The position numbers and the translations under genes were made by a program. Positions 23,312 to 31,563 of a stretch of 38,093 nt of DNA are shown here, piece after piece. The stretch comes from Thermohalobaculum sp039030715 (GTDB taxonomy: Bacteria > Pseudomonadota > Alphaproteobacteria > Rhodobacterales > Rhodobacteraceae). The notes under the pieces were generated by a model that was not told where the DNA came from, did no database searches, and saw only the letters and a program-made list of their open reading frames with translations. The stretch spans positions 1 through 38,093 of the forward strand of contig JBCCDU010000040.1 of the NCBI GenBank assembly GCA_039030715.1, given 5' to 3'. The stretch's first letter is position 1, and every line of letters starts with the position of its first letter.

Positions 23312-25629
23312 TGACGGGCGCGACGGTGCTCAGCCATGCACATACGCATATCGCGCAGGGTGGGCTCTGGTCCGACCCTGCGACCTGGGGCGGGCATGTG
23401 CCGAACGACTCGGCGCATGCCTTGGTCCCGGCGGGCATCTCGGTGGTGCTGGATCGGGCGGTCTGCCACACGCTGAGCGTTGCGGGCGAACTGCGCTTTG
23501 CCGATAGCGCCGATCTGCGGGTCGAAACCATCGAAACCCTGCCGGGTGGTCTGCTGGAAATCGGTACGCCGGAGAACCCGATTCGGGCCAATATCGTGTT
23601 TCGGGACACCGGCCCGCTGGACCCGCAATCGCTGGAGCGAGGACTGCTCTGCTTCGGTCGCACCCGCGTTCATGGCCATCCGGTCACCGAGCATCTGAAG
23701 GTGGCCGAGGCCCCGATGTCGGGCGACCGGATGATCCAGCTCGCCCATTCGCCGCTGCATTGGCAGACCAGGGATCGCATTCTGATCGTCGGCACCCGCT
23801 ATAACGGCTGGAAGCGTGTGCGCAACGGATGGGAGTTTCATCCGCCAGAGGACGAGATTCGCGTTATCGAGACCATCGAGGGGGCGACCGTCTGTTTTAC
23901 CGAGCCGCTGACCCATGATCATGACGGGGCGCGGGTGGATCATCTGACCTCGATCGGTCTGATGACCCGCAGCGTGCGCTTTTCGTCGGAAAACCTGGAG
24001 GCGCGGGGCCATATCGCGGTCCGGAATGCCGATACAGATATTCGCTATGCCGCGTTCGAGGGGTTGGGACGCACTGACAAGATGCGCGCGCCCGGGCCGG
24101 ACAATCCGGCGGGGCGCCATCCATTGTTCGTGGATGGGACTGGGACGGCGGATCAACTGCGCCCCGCCGTGCTCGTCGGCAACGCGGTGATCGGCTCCCC
24201 CGGTTGGGGAATCGTGCAGCGGTCCTCGCATGCGTTCATCTGCAACAATCTGGTACATGATTGCGATGGCGCCTGCATCGTGTCCGAAAGCGGGGACGAG
24301 ACGGGCATGTGGCGTGCCAATCTGGCGGTTTTCGCCAAGGGCCGGGACTGGCGCGGTGGCAAGAACGCCAACGGGATCGAGCAAGGCTGCGCCGGCGACG
24401 GGTTCTATTTTCAAAGCCGCCACCTGAAGATGAGCGACAACATCGCGGCGAGCTGCAACCATGGTTTCGACGGCTATCACCGTCAGGTCAGCAAGATTTT
24501 CCCGGTACACGCCTTTGGCATGCCGGAGGTCTTTCTGGGCAACGACACGGTCAAGACCAGCCATGTTCCGATCCGCGGCAACCGCGACAACGAGGCCTTT
24601 GCCTGTCGCGCGGGTTTCTACATTGCCAAGGATGCGCCGGAGCAGGGGCATGATGTGGGCTCGGTCTTCTGGGCGCCGCGTGCGTGGCATGTGAAGGTCG
24701 GCGTGCATCTGCAATATGTCTTTGCCTATCTGTTTCTGGATGCGGATCTGCAGGGTGATAAAGCAGGGATCGAGCTGAGCAAGGACGCGATTCGCGTGGT
24801 CTTCCGCCAGCCCCGGATCGAGGGGTTCGCGCACGAGATCGTCTTTGACCATGACACGCTGGAGGCACCGATTACGGCCAATCCGGCGCTGCATGGCTAT
24901 ATCATCACCGACCCGCAATTCTCGCGTGAGCCGGTCTTCGAAGGGCGCGAGCCCTTTGATCTGATCCTGACCGGGGTGGAGGAGGGGCCTTTCGGGGTCG
25001 ATATCCAGGCCATGAAGCCAGTGGGGACGACGCCGAGCGACCGTTTCACAGCGCCTCTTGGCATAAAGACCGACAGTCTGGGCGAGGTTGCAATCCCAGC
25101 CGCCACCGATCCCTTCAAGACAGGTGCCAATGCGATCAGGCGGCTGCTGCGCACCACCGGGTATTGGCTGGACGGCGACGGGCGCAGAGTCAGTTTCCTG
25201 CCGCTCTATTTTTCCGATCGGCTGACTGGCGAGGTCATCCGCACGCGCCAGCCGGTCGAGATCCGCTGGAGGGTCGGGGGCGAGGTGTTCCGTGGCGACG
25301 GCCTGCCCGCGCCGGTGGACATCTCGGCGGGCGATATCGAAGCCAGCGGAGAGGGATTGGTCGCGATCGATCCGCTTGCCGGGGCCACGCATACGATGGG
25401 CCAGCCGCTCAGCTATGCCGGGCATGACGAAAGCACCCATGGTCTGCTGACCTTCGATGGGCAACATCTGCTCTATCGTCCTGCGCCGGGTTGGAGCGGT
25501 ACGGAACGCTTCAAGATCTGGCTGACCGATGCCGAACTGAACGGCGTTGAACGCTGGGTGACCGTCACCATTGCCGAGAGTGTCGCGGAGGAGGCGCCGG
25601 TCGCCCAACAGCCGCCCGCTGCAGCCTGA
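23311..25629 (+). CDS. G8-domain protein with beta-helix, glycan-acting candidate
   Basis: From the ATG at 23311 the protein has 772 residues; a GTG at 23299 would add four. Residues 18-130 match the G8 domain (WSDPATWGGHVPNDSAHALV, AGISVVLDRAV) known from CEMIP/TMEM2 hyaluronan-depolymerising proteins and from bacterial relatives. A right-handed beta-helix follows (about 230-480; NAVIGSPGWGIVQRSSHAFI, NNLVHDCDGACIVSESG). The C-terminus has a cadherin/VCBS-like domain (QPLSYAGHDESTHGLLTF, LYRPAPGWSGTERF). No signal peptide is seen. The ATG overlaps the stop of the 1057-residue gene (TGATG). It ends 4 bases from the convergent sulfotransferase gene. Binding or cleavage of a sulfated or acidic polysaccharide is an inference. 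Confidence 0.8.
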   Translation: MTGATVLSHAHTHIAQGGLWSDPATWGGHVPNDSAHALVPAGISVVLDRAVCHTLSVAGELRFADSADLRVETIETLPGGLLEIGTPENPIRANIVFRDTGPLDPQSLERGLLCFGRTRVHGHPVTEHLKVAEAPMSGDRMIQLAHSPLHWQTRDRILIVGTRYNGWKRVRNGWEFHPPEDEIRVIETIEGATVCFTEPLTHDHDGARVDHLTSIGLMTRSVRFSSENLEARGHIAVRNADTDIRYAAFEGLGRTDKMRAPGPDNPAGRHPLFVDGTGTADQLRPAVLVGNAVIGSPGWGIVQRSSHAFICNNLVHDCDGACIVSESGDETGMWRANLAVFAKGRDWRGGKNANGIEQGCAGDGFYFQSRHLKMSDNIAASCNHGFDGYHRQVSKIFPVHAFGMPEVFLGNDTVKTSHVPIRGNRDNEAFACRAGFYIAKDAPEQGHDVGSVFWAPRAWHVKVGVHLQYVFAYLFLDADLQGDKAGIELSKDAIRVVFRQPRIEGFAHEIVFDHDTLEAPITANPALHGYIITDPQFSREPVFEGREPFDLILTGVEEGPFGVDIQAMKPVGTTPSDRFTAPLGIKTDSLGEVAIPAATDPFKTGANAIRRLLRTTGYWLDGDGRRVSFLPLYFSDRLTGEVIRTRQPVEIRWRVGGEVFRGDGLPAPVDISAGDIEASGEGLVAIDPLAGATHTMGQPLSYAGHDESTHGLLTFDGQHLLYRPAPGWSGTERFKIWLTDAELNGVERWVTVTIAESVAEEAPVAQQPPAAA

Positions 25630-25633
25630 ACCC

Positions 25634-26740
25634 TCAGATCATCGAGGCTTCTGCGAGGCGGTCCGCTGCCTCGGCCACCCTTGTCGAAAGCGCAGGGTCG
25701 ATAGCCAAACCCTCCGCCCCATGGCGGGTGGGCGCCCGGAAGCGCCCTGCGGAGGCTTTCAGGGCCGCGCCCTCGATCCCCAGCAGATCGCTCAGCTTCG
25801 CAAGTCCCGGTTCGGGGGTTGAGCAGAGCGTGTCGTATGACAGGATATGGGTCCCCGGATCCTCCGCCGCCGCATCCAGAACGCTTTCCATCGCCGCGCA
25901 CCAATAGGTGGCCCAATAGGCCTCGCTGGTCGGATCAAGGCCCTGGACCTCACGCAACCAGCCGCCGAAATCGATCGGGCGGTGGGCCAGCCCGAATTCC
26001 AAATGCCCGATGCTTTCCATATAGGCGAGGATGAACTTGTCCTCGCCATGTGCCTGCAAAAACTGTCGGTGCTGGCGCAGCATCGAACGGATATGCGCGA
26101 CCGGATCGCGATAGGGGATCAGGATCGTGGCGTCGGGAAAGGCCCGGCGCAGCCAGGCCAGCCGCGCGATATTGGCGTTGTTTTTCGAGAGATATCGGCC
26201 CTCGCGCCGCCCGTTGAGCGCGATCAGCTTGGTGAAATGGCGCTGCATGAAGGGGGTGAAGCCCAGGTCCTTGGTCTTCGGTGTCCAGGGGCGGATGCGC
26301 GCTGTCTCGAACCGTTCGGGCCAGAAAGCGCGCCAGATCATCTCCTCGAACGCTTCCACGCTGTCGAAGCTGACCTGCATCCCGTCGCCATGGGCTCGCT
26401 CGCGCGCCTCGGCCTTCTTTTGCGAGCGGCGGGTCAGCCGATCCCATATCAGCGGGCAGAGCAGGAAGGGCATCTGGCGATAGGTGTGGGAGATCAGGCC
26501 CGGCTCCTCCGCCAGCACCTCCAGCAGCAGGGTGGTGCCCGCCCGTGGCAACGAGGTAACAAAGACCGGCGCGCCTGGCGCAACACCCTCGATCCGGCTG
26601 GCGAACATCTTGTCCTCCAGCCCCGCGAGCATCCTCTGCATGTCCAACTGCCCGGTCGCGATCTTGTGGATCATCCGGTCGGCGGAAGAATAGGACTGGC
26701 CCAGTGCGCCGGCCTGGTTCGTCTCGCTCACCGTTTCCAC
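25634..26740 (-). CDS. Sulfotransferase family protein
   Basis: The 368-residue protein transfers sulfate from PAPS to an unknown acceptor, probably a carbohydrate or lipid. The 5'-phosphosulfate loop is TSLPRAGTT (62-70) and the 3'-phosphate motif is YRDPVAHIRSM (210-220) with Arg211 and Ser219. The central FTPFMQRHFTKL and LSKNNANIARL blocks fit the Sulfotransfer_3 group. No signal or membrane segment is seen. The start at 26740 overlaps the stop of the upstream membrane-protein gene by 13 bases (26728-26740), so the two are coupled. It converges on the G8 gene, and both could act on the same surface glycan. Donor specificity cannot be proven from sequence. Confidence 0.9.
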   Translation of the reverse strand: METVSETNQAGALGQSYSSADRMIHKIATGQLDMQRMLAGLEDKMFASRIEGVAPGAPVFVTSLPRAGTTLLLEVLAEEPGLISHTYRQMPFLLCPLIWDRLTRRSQKKAEARERAHGDGMQVSFDSVEAFEEMIWRAFWPERFETARIRPWTPKTKDLGFTPFMQRHFTKLIALNGRREGRYLSKNNANIARLAWLRRAFPDATILIPYRDPVAHIRSMLRQHRQFLQAHGEDKFILAYMESIGHLEFGLAHRPIDFGGWLREVQGLDPTSEAYWATYWCAAMESVLDAAAEDPGTHILSYDTLCSTPEPGLAKLSDLLGIEGAALKASAGRFRAPTRHGAEGLAIDPALSTRVAEAADRLAEASMI

Positions 26741-27105
26741 CAGATCAGGGCGCAGATCAGAACCGTGGCGCCGATGATCACCTCCCAGCTCAACAGGAAG
26801 TCCTCGACCGCGGGCCAGGGGGCCAGCCCCGCCAGATCGGCGCCCAGAACGATCAGGACCGAAGGGATCAGGATCGCGACGGACAGAAGCAGGATGCGAA
26901 AGAACGCACCGAAGAGGCCCAGTGCGGCCTTCTGGACGCGTGCCTCCTTCTCCTCATCGGCCAGGGTCTTGTCGCCCATCACCGCCATCGCCTCGCGGGC
27001 CATGCCGCCCGCCGACAGCGCACGGCCCAGCAGGCCCGAGACCTGGAAGGCCAGGGCAAAGGCAGCGATCGCCGCCAGGCTGGTCAAAACGACGCTAAAT
27101 GTCAT
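26728..27105 (-). CDS. Small membrane protein, 125 aa
   Basis: No family recognised. Hydrophobic helices lie at about 4-30, 66-90 and 104-122, with a soluble charged stretch (MGDKTLADEEKEARVQKAAL) between the first two and a basic end (WWKR). The start at 27105 begins MTFSVVLTSLAAIAAFALAF. It lies between the YIGPGAG protein gene (46 bases upstream) and the sulfotransferase gene, whose start it overlaps by 13 bases. The three genes are therefore likely one minus-strand operon. A role in export or anchoring of the sulfated product is possible but unsupported by motif. Confidence 0.7.
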   Translation of the reverse strand: MTFSVVLTSLAAIAAFALAFQVSGLLGRALSAGGMAREAMAVMGDKTLADEEKEARVQKAALGLFGAFFRILLLSVAILIPSVLIVLGADLAGLAPWPAVEDFLLSWEVIIGATVLICALIWWKR

Positions 27106-27151
27106 CTGGGCGAGGTCATTGGGGCAGGGCGGTCGGTCGGAACGTGTCGGC

Positions 27152-27415
27152 TCACTCGTCCTCGGCCTCGGGCGCCTTGCGGCCCTTGATCAGCCGCTTC
27201 AGCGGGTACCAGAGGAAGCCCACAATCGCCAGCACCACGGCGGCGATCAGCGCAAGGAAGGTCGCAATCGCGCCGATCCCGGCGCCAGGCCCGATATAGG
27301 CCGCCGCCGGATCGGGCATAAGGGCCATGCCCAGCGCAAGCAGCATCACCAGGGCCGCCCTCCGCATCCCCGAGGCATCTTTCGTCGGGATCATGGAAAA
27401 AATGCTTGGTTTCAT
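27152..27415 (-). CDS. Small YIGPGAG membrane protein
   Basis: From the ATG at 27415 the product has 87 residues; AAGGA stands 8 bases before. A second ATG at 27367 (MRRAALVMLLALG) would give 71 residues and a neater signal-like start, so the true start is open. The motif AAAYIGPGAGIGAI is followed by one membrane helix (FLALIAAVVLAIVGFLWYPL) and a charged tail (KRLIKGRKAPEAEDE). I recall similar tiny proteins near sulfotransferase and polysaccharide genes in other proteobacteria, function unknown. It is the first gene of the three-gene minus-strand group ending in the sulfotransferase. Confidence 0.7.
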   Translation of the reverse strand: MKPSIFSMIPTKDASGMRRAALVMLLALGMALMPDPAAAYIGPGAGIGAIATFLALIAAVVLAIVGFLWYPLKRLIKGRKAPEAEDE

Positions 27416-27530
27416 CTCTCCGGTCCTTGCTTGGGCGTCACACGTTTTCGGCGAAGTTTGTATCACGATTCCCTACGCGGTGGCCTGTTTCCTTGCTAAT
27501 TCTGGCGGTTATGTGGCCGCAGGCCCGCGG

Positions 27531-28451
27531 TCAGTTGAACGCGGCACAAGGATCCGGGCGGTCCACCCGGGCCGAAAACCAGACATAGTCATAGGCCAGA
27601 TCGCCATAGGCGCTGGGCTCGTTCGCCCCTGCCTCAACCTCGACCTGGCCCAGCGCCGCCACCAGCAGATCCGGGTTGGAGCGTGCCAGATAGGCTGGAA
27701 CCCCCCGGTCGGTGCGGGCATGGCCGTTGCCGGTGATCAGCACCGCCTGGTCGTTCGATCCCCGCGCCCGCTCGACCGCGTTGGCAAAGCGCGCATCGCG
27801 CAGGCGCTGTGCCTCGGCCATGCGGCCGGCGGCATCGCGCGGCAGCTTATTGCAATGGGCGACGATCATTTCGTCCTCGAGTACCCGCTGGGTGGCTGCA
27901 TCGGGGCGGATGGTCAGCCCATAGCGCGCGGCGTCCCCGTCGAAGGCTGCCGCTGCCCCCTCGCTCATCGCGCGGCGCAGGGTGGATGTGGCGACGGCAC
28001 CGCCGGTAATCCGGGCATCGGGCGCGGCTTCGAAGATCGGTGCATAGAGGTCCCAATCCGGCCAACCCAGCCGGTCCCAGCCGATGGCGGGTCCGATCTC
28101 GCCCGGCTCCGCTCCTTGGGCCTGGAACACCGCGATCCCCTCTTCCGAGGCTTCGGGTACCATCTCGAAGGCCAGCCCGCCGGGCTCCAGTGCCGCCACC
28201 AGATCCGCCTGGCGGATGTGGTGGCGCGGATTGTCGTGGACCTCGCCCAGGATCACGATATCGGCCTGATCGAGACGTCTGGCCAGAGTGCGCTGATCGA
28301 TCGCCAGATCGGCGCCCACATCCCAGATCGTGCCCGCCAGAGGATGGCTTTCCTGAAGCAAGGCGGCCTGAGTGAATTGCGGGCCATTACCCGGCGCTTG
28401 CGCACATGCCCCGAAGAGGAGCAGCGCCCCCAATGCCGATATCTGCCGCAT
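27531..28451 (-). CDS. ChaN family lipoprotein (haem-iron related)
   Basis: The ATG at 28451 gives 306 residues, beginning MRQISALGALLLFGAC, a lipoprotein-type signal with Cys16; GGAG stands 8 bases before. A longer frame from 28541 would bury this signal and was rejected. The body shows the ChaN landmarks IVILGEVHDNPRHH (Glu-His-Asp and later His), AFEMVPEASEEG, and VLITGNGHARTDRGVPAYL. Campylobacter ChaR/ChaN-type proteins bind cofacial haems and act with haem uptake, so an iron role fits an Irr-regulated organism, though no Irr site is seen here. The gene lies 70 bases downstream of the small membrane gene that follows rlmN. Confidence 0.85.
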   Translation of the reverse strand: MRQISALGALLLFGACAQAPGNGPQFTQAALLQESHPLAGTIWDVGADLAIDQRTLARRLDQADIVILGEVHDNPRHHIRQADLVAALEPGGLAFEMVPEASEEGIAVFQAQGAEPGEIGPAIGWDRLGWPDWDLYAPIFEAAPDARITGGAVATSTLRRAMSEGAAAAFDGDAARYGLTIRPDAATQRVLEDEMIVAHCNKLPRDAAGRMAEAQRLRDARFANAVERARGSNDQAVLITGNGHARTDRGVPAYLARSNPDLLVAALGQVEVEAGANEPSAYGDLAYDYVWFSARVDRPDPCAAFN

Positions 28452-28521
28452 ATATCGCTCTCCAAACCGATTGGCTGACATGGAACAACTTAGAGGATCG
28501 TGAGCGGAAAGAAACCGCCTC

Positions 28522-28923
28522 TCAATCAGTTGAAAGGCCAAGCACGGTCACAACGAACAATCCCCAGTTTGCTGCGATCAGACCGAGCGCCGCGGTCCAG
28601 CAGAGATGGCGCAGTCCGGTGCAGGCCATCAGAGCACCTGTCGCCGTGTCCGGCAGCTCGGCGCTTTCTTCGATCAGATCGCTTACCAGAATGATCTTGC
28701 CCGCGATCCGAAAGGCCAGAAACGCCCAGAGCGCGTTGCCGATCTTGCCGCAGACAAAGCCGATCTTCTGGTTCCCGGTGCTCACCTGTTTCGCGGGTTC
28801 GTTCGAGAACATCGCGAGATAGCCCGCGAAGGTCAGCACAAAAATACCGTAGATCAGCGTGCGATACTGGACGAACAGGGTATCGAGATGGCGCAGCAAC
28901 AACTCGATCCGCGCGTCCGTCAA
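28522..28923 (-). CDS. Membrane protein of unknown function, 133 aa
   Basis: No family recognised. Three hydrophobic segments lie near residues 22-40 (TLIYGIFVLTFAGYLAMF), 60-80 (GNALWAFLAFRIAGKIILV) and 105-130 (HLCWTAALGLIAANWGLFVV), with a short acidic loop (EESAELPDTATG) between the last two. The start at 28923 overlaps the rlmN stop by ATGA (28920-28923), so it is co-translated with rlmN. Cys residues at about 58, 100 and 107 lie at helix edges. Nothing in the sequence suggests a role in RNA modification. Confidence 0.75.
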   Translation of the reverse strand: MTDARIELLLRHLDTLFVQYRTLIYGIFVLTFAGYLAMFSNEPAKQVSTGNQKIGFVCGKIGNALWAFLAFRIAGKIILVSDLIEESAELPDTATGALMACTGLRHLCWTAALGLIAANWGLFVVTVLGLSTD

Positions 28924-30110
28924 ATCCCAGCCTCCGCCGCGATTTCGGCGCGGGATTTGCGGGCGCGTTCCGTCGCGGACTTCAACTGACCGCAGGCGGC
29001 CAGGATGTCCTCGCCACGCGGCGTGCGCACCGGGCTGGCATAGCCCGCATTGTTCACGATCTCGGCAAAGCTCTCGATCCGGTTCCAGGTCGAGCGTTCA
29101 TGCGCCGCCCCCGGCCAGGGATTGAACGGGATCAGGTTGATCTTGGCCGGGATCCCCGCGATCAGCTTCACCAGGCGCCGCGCATCCGTATCCGTGTCGT
29201 TCACGCCCTTCAGCATCACATATTCGAACGTGATCCGTTCAGAGTTCGACAGCCGGGGATAGGCGCGACACGCTTCCAGCAACTCCGCAATCGGCCACTT
29301 CCGGTTGATCGGCACCAGTTCATCGCGCACCTCGTCGGTGGTCGCATGCAGGCTGATCGCCAGCAGCGTCCCGATCTCCGCCCCCGCGCGCGGGATCTCC
29401 GGCACGACGCCCGATGTGCTCAGCGTGATGCGGCGGCGGCTGAGGCTCAGTCCCTCCGGATCCATCGCGATCTGCATCGCGTCGCGGACATTGTCCGGAT
29501 TGTACAAGGGCTCGCCCATGCCCATCAGGACGATATTCGATAGCATCCGCCCTTCGCGGTGGTCGAAGCCGTCCTTTGCCCATTCGCCCAGATCGTCGCG
29601 ACAAACCAGGATCTGGCCCACGATCTCGCCCGTCGTCAGATTGCGCACCAGTTTTTGCGTCCCGGTGTGGCAAAAACTGCATGTCAGCGTACAGCCCACC
29701 TGCGAGGAGACGCAAAGCGTTCCACGATCTTCCTCTGGGATGTAAACCGCCTCGACCTCGTGGCCGCCGGCGATGCGCAGCAGGTATTTCCGCGTGCCGT
29801 CGCGGCTGACCTGGCGGGTCACGATCTCGGGCCGTTCCAGCGAGAAGGCGCCAGCCAGATCGGCGCGGAACCCCTTGGCCAGATTGGTCATCTGGTCGAA
29901 ATCGGTGACGCCCTTCTGATAGATCCAGGACCAGAGCTGGCTGGCGCGCATCCTGATTTGCTTTTCCGGCACGCCGATCCCGCGCAGGGCATCGCCAAGG
30001 CCCGCGCGGGTCAGGCCGATCAGGCTTGACGCTTCGGCCTTGCGGGGCAGGGTGGCGAAATCCGGCTGGATCACGGTTTGCATTGGGCGTTCACTCATGG
30101 CGCGGGACAT
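28920..30110 (-). CDS. rlmN: Dual-specificity 23S rRNA/tRNA methyltransferase RlmN
   Basis: RlmN methylates C2 of A2503 in 23S rRNA and A37 in some tRNAs by radical-SAM chemistry. The 396-residue protein has the 4Fe-4S motif Cys140-x3-Cys144-x2-Cys147 (VGCTLTCSFCHTGTQK). The mechanistic Cys pair is Cys133 (TLCVSSQ) and Cys373 (ILAACGQL), and GMGEPLYN is present. The N-terminus contains the accessory domain (SQLWSWIYQKGVTDF). The ATG at 30110 follows AGGA by about 9 bases; a second ATG at 30098 is possible. The 133-residue membrane gene overlaps its stop. A 5-bp dyad lies just upstream (30112-30127). Confidence 0.96.
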   Translation of the reverse strand: MSRAMSERPMQTVIQPDFATLPRKAEASSLIGLTRAGLGDALRGIGVPEKQIRMRASQLWSWIYQKGVTDFDQMTNLAKGFRADLAGAFSLERPEIVTRQVSRDGTRKYLLRIAGGHEVEAVYIPEEDRGTLCVSSQVGCTLTCSFCHTGTQKLVRNLTTGEIVGQILVCRDDLGEWAKDGFDHREGRMLSNIVLMGMGEPLYNPDNVRDAMQIAMDPEGLSLSRRRITLSTSGVVPEIPRAGAEIGTLLAISLHATTDEVRDELVPINRKWPIAELLEACRAYPRLSNSERITFEYVMLKGVNDTDTDARRLVKLIAGIPAKINLIPFNPWPGAAHERSTWNRIESFAEIVNNAGYASPVRTPRGEDILAACGQLKSATERARKSRAEIAAEAGI

Positions 30111-30161
30111 AGCACAAGGTCCTGTGCGGAACCAGTGAGGGGGACGTTGCGGCTGCGGCGC

Positions 30162-30470
30162 TCAGAACCGCTCGGCCCGCAGCACTTGGGTGTCGGTGAC
30201 CGAGACCACGCCGATATGGCGCTCGACAACGGCGAATGCGGCCTCCAGCAGCTTGTCCAGCCGTTCGGGTCGGATCAGGCAGATCACCATGACCATGCCT
30301 GCCCGCCCCACCTGACCCTCGCGCGTCCACTGGCCCGACCGGCCCGATCCGCCGCGCACCGGCACGATAGTATAGCCGGTGACGCCCGCCTCGGTCAGCG
30401 CCTCGGTCAACCGACGCTCCATCGGCTTTTCGATCATGATTTCCACGCGTTTCGCGCTGTGCATTTCCAT
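30162..30470 (-). CDS. PII-like protein, SbtB type
   Basis: This 102-residue cytoplasmic protein is one PII fold: KRVEIMIEKPMERRLTEALT, AGVTGYTIVPVRGGSGRSG, then GRAGMVMVICLIRPERLDKL and HIGVVSVTDTQVLRAERF. The T-loop region is short and Gly/Arg-rich with Gln and Trp, unlike canonical GlnB, and lacks the uridylylated Tyr context. Its ATG starts one base after the sbtA-like stop, with GGAGG 5 bases before. SbtB proteins bind adenine nucleotides and close the SbtA transporter. Pairing and size support that role here. It is the downstream gene of a two-gene operon with the transporter, reading toward rlmN. Confidence 0.85.
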   Translation of the reverse strand: MEMHSAKRVEIMIEKPMERRLTEALTEAGVTGYTIVPVRGGSGRSGQWTREGQVGRAGMVMVICLIRPERLDKLLEAAFAVVERHIGVVSVTDTQVLRAERF

Positions 30471-30471
30471 G

Positions 30472-31449
30472 TCAGCCTCCGACCATCATGGTGGCAAGGG
30501 CCACATATATCGGGATTCCAAGTGTCAGGTTGAACGGGAACGTGACCCCCAGCGACAGGGTCAAATAGATCGCCGGGTTCGCCTCGGGCAGCGCCACCCG
30601 CATCGCCGCGGGCACGGCGATGTAGGAAGCCGATGCCGCCAGCACCATCAACAGCGCCACGCCGCCGGCCGAGAGGCCGATCGCCAGGCCCATGCCCAGT
30701 GCGATGATCGAGCTGATCAACGGCATCGTAATCCCGAAGGCGACCGCGCCAAGCCCCAGAACGCCCTTGGCCTGGCGCAACCCGCGCCCCGCGACCAGTC
30801 CCATATCCAGCAGGAATAGGCAGAGCACGCCCTTGAACGGCGCCACCATGAAGGGGGCGATTTCGGCCAGTCCCTGCTCGCCCGTCGCCATGCCGATCAG
30901 GAAACTGCCGACCAGCAGAACGATGGAGCCGTTCAACAGTATCTCGCGCAACAGCCCGGGTTCCATCCCGCCCGCCGATCCGTTGCGCGCCACCAGCCAG
31001 AGGGCCGAGAGGATTGCCGGCGCCTCCATCGCGGCGGCCACGGCGACCATATACCCTTCCGCATCGATCCCGCGGCCTTCGAGCACCGAGGTGGCGGCGA
31101 CAAAGGTGACGATGCTGATCGAGCCGTAATGCGCCGCCACCGCGCCAGCGTCCAGACGGGAAAACCCGGTGAGAACCTTCAGCAGCGCAAAGGCCAGAAA
31201 CGGGATGCCAAAGGACAGGAGGATCCCCGCTCCGACGGTCATCAGCAAGGTAGCATCGACCCCGTGCGAGGCCACCGACGCGCCGCCCTTGAAGCCGATG
31301 GCGAACAAAAGATAGATCGACATGCCTTTGGCCACGGCCTCGGGGATCGACAGGTCTGACCGCGCCATCGCCGCCGCAAGCCCCAGGGCAAATGACAGGA
31401 TGATCGGCGACAGAAGGTTGGTACCGGCGAGCGTCAGGATTTCGACCAT
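30472..31449 (-). CDS. SbtA-like sodium-dependent bicarbonate transporter
   Basis: This 325-residue inner-membrane protein has about ten hydrophobic helices. Family landmarks are SPIILSFALGLAAAMARSDL, SIYLLFAIGFKGGA (38-55), AAHYGSISIVTFVAATS, EAPAILSALWL, FKGVLCLFLLDMGLVAGRGL and the Gly-rich SASYIAVPAAMRVALPEANP. The last matches the SbtA sequence around the Na/HCO3 site. SbtA imports bicarbonate with sodium in cyanobacteria. In proteobacteria relatives may feed anaplerotic carboxylation or chemolithotrophic carbon fixation. The PII-like partner follows by one base. A near-palindrome sits 46-58 bases upstream (31495-31507) and might be the site of a LysR regulator. Confidence 0.88.
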   Translation of the reverse strand: MVEILTLAGTNLLSPIILSFALGLAAAMARSDLSIPEAVAKGMSIYLLFAIGFKGGASVASHGVDATLLMTVGAGILLSFGIPFLAFALLKVLTGFSRLDAGAVAAHYGSISIVTFVAATSVLEGRGIDAEGYMVAVAAAMEAPAILSALWLVARNGSAGGMEPGLLREILLNGSIVLLVGSFLIGMATGEQGLAEIAPFMVAPFKGVLCLFLLDMGLVAGRGLRQAKGVLGLGAVAFGITMPLISSIIALGMGLAIGLSAGGVALLMVLAASASYIAVPAAMRVALPEANPAIYLTLSLGVTFPFNLTLGIPIYVALATMMVGG

Positions 31450-31494
31450 CGTGAGCCTCTGCTGTTTGAAGCCAGATATAGGCCGGGCCGGGTC

Positions 31495-31507
31495 TTCGCA
31501 ATTGCAA
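31495..31507 (-). promoter_or_regulatory. Possible operator upstream of sbtA-like gene (T-N11-A dyad)
   Basis: TTGCAATTGCGAA on the minus strand is an almost perfect inverted repeat with GCAATTGC at the core and the T-N11-A form used by many LysR-type regulators. It lies 46-58 bases before the transporter start. No LysR gene is in the window, so the regulator is unknown. Confidence 0.3.
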
Positions 31508-31563
31508 TAACCGCGGCGAGAGACCGCAGCGGGTGCTTCGAACCGGCCCGCCGCCCCGGACGC

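Noticed and set aside
23239..25608. 789-residue minus-strand frame
   Set aside because: Antisense to the G8 gene, without recognisable domains.
19815..25629. Prophage or gene-transfer-agent tail module
   Set aside because: No terminase, portal, capsid, tail or integrase gene lies near; only the missing signal peptides hint at it.
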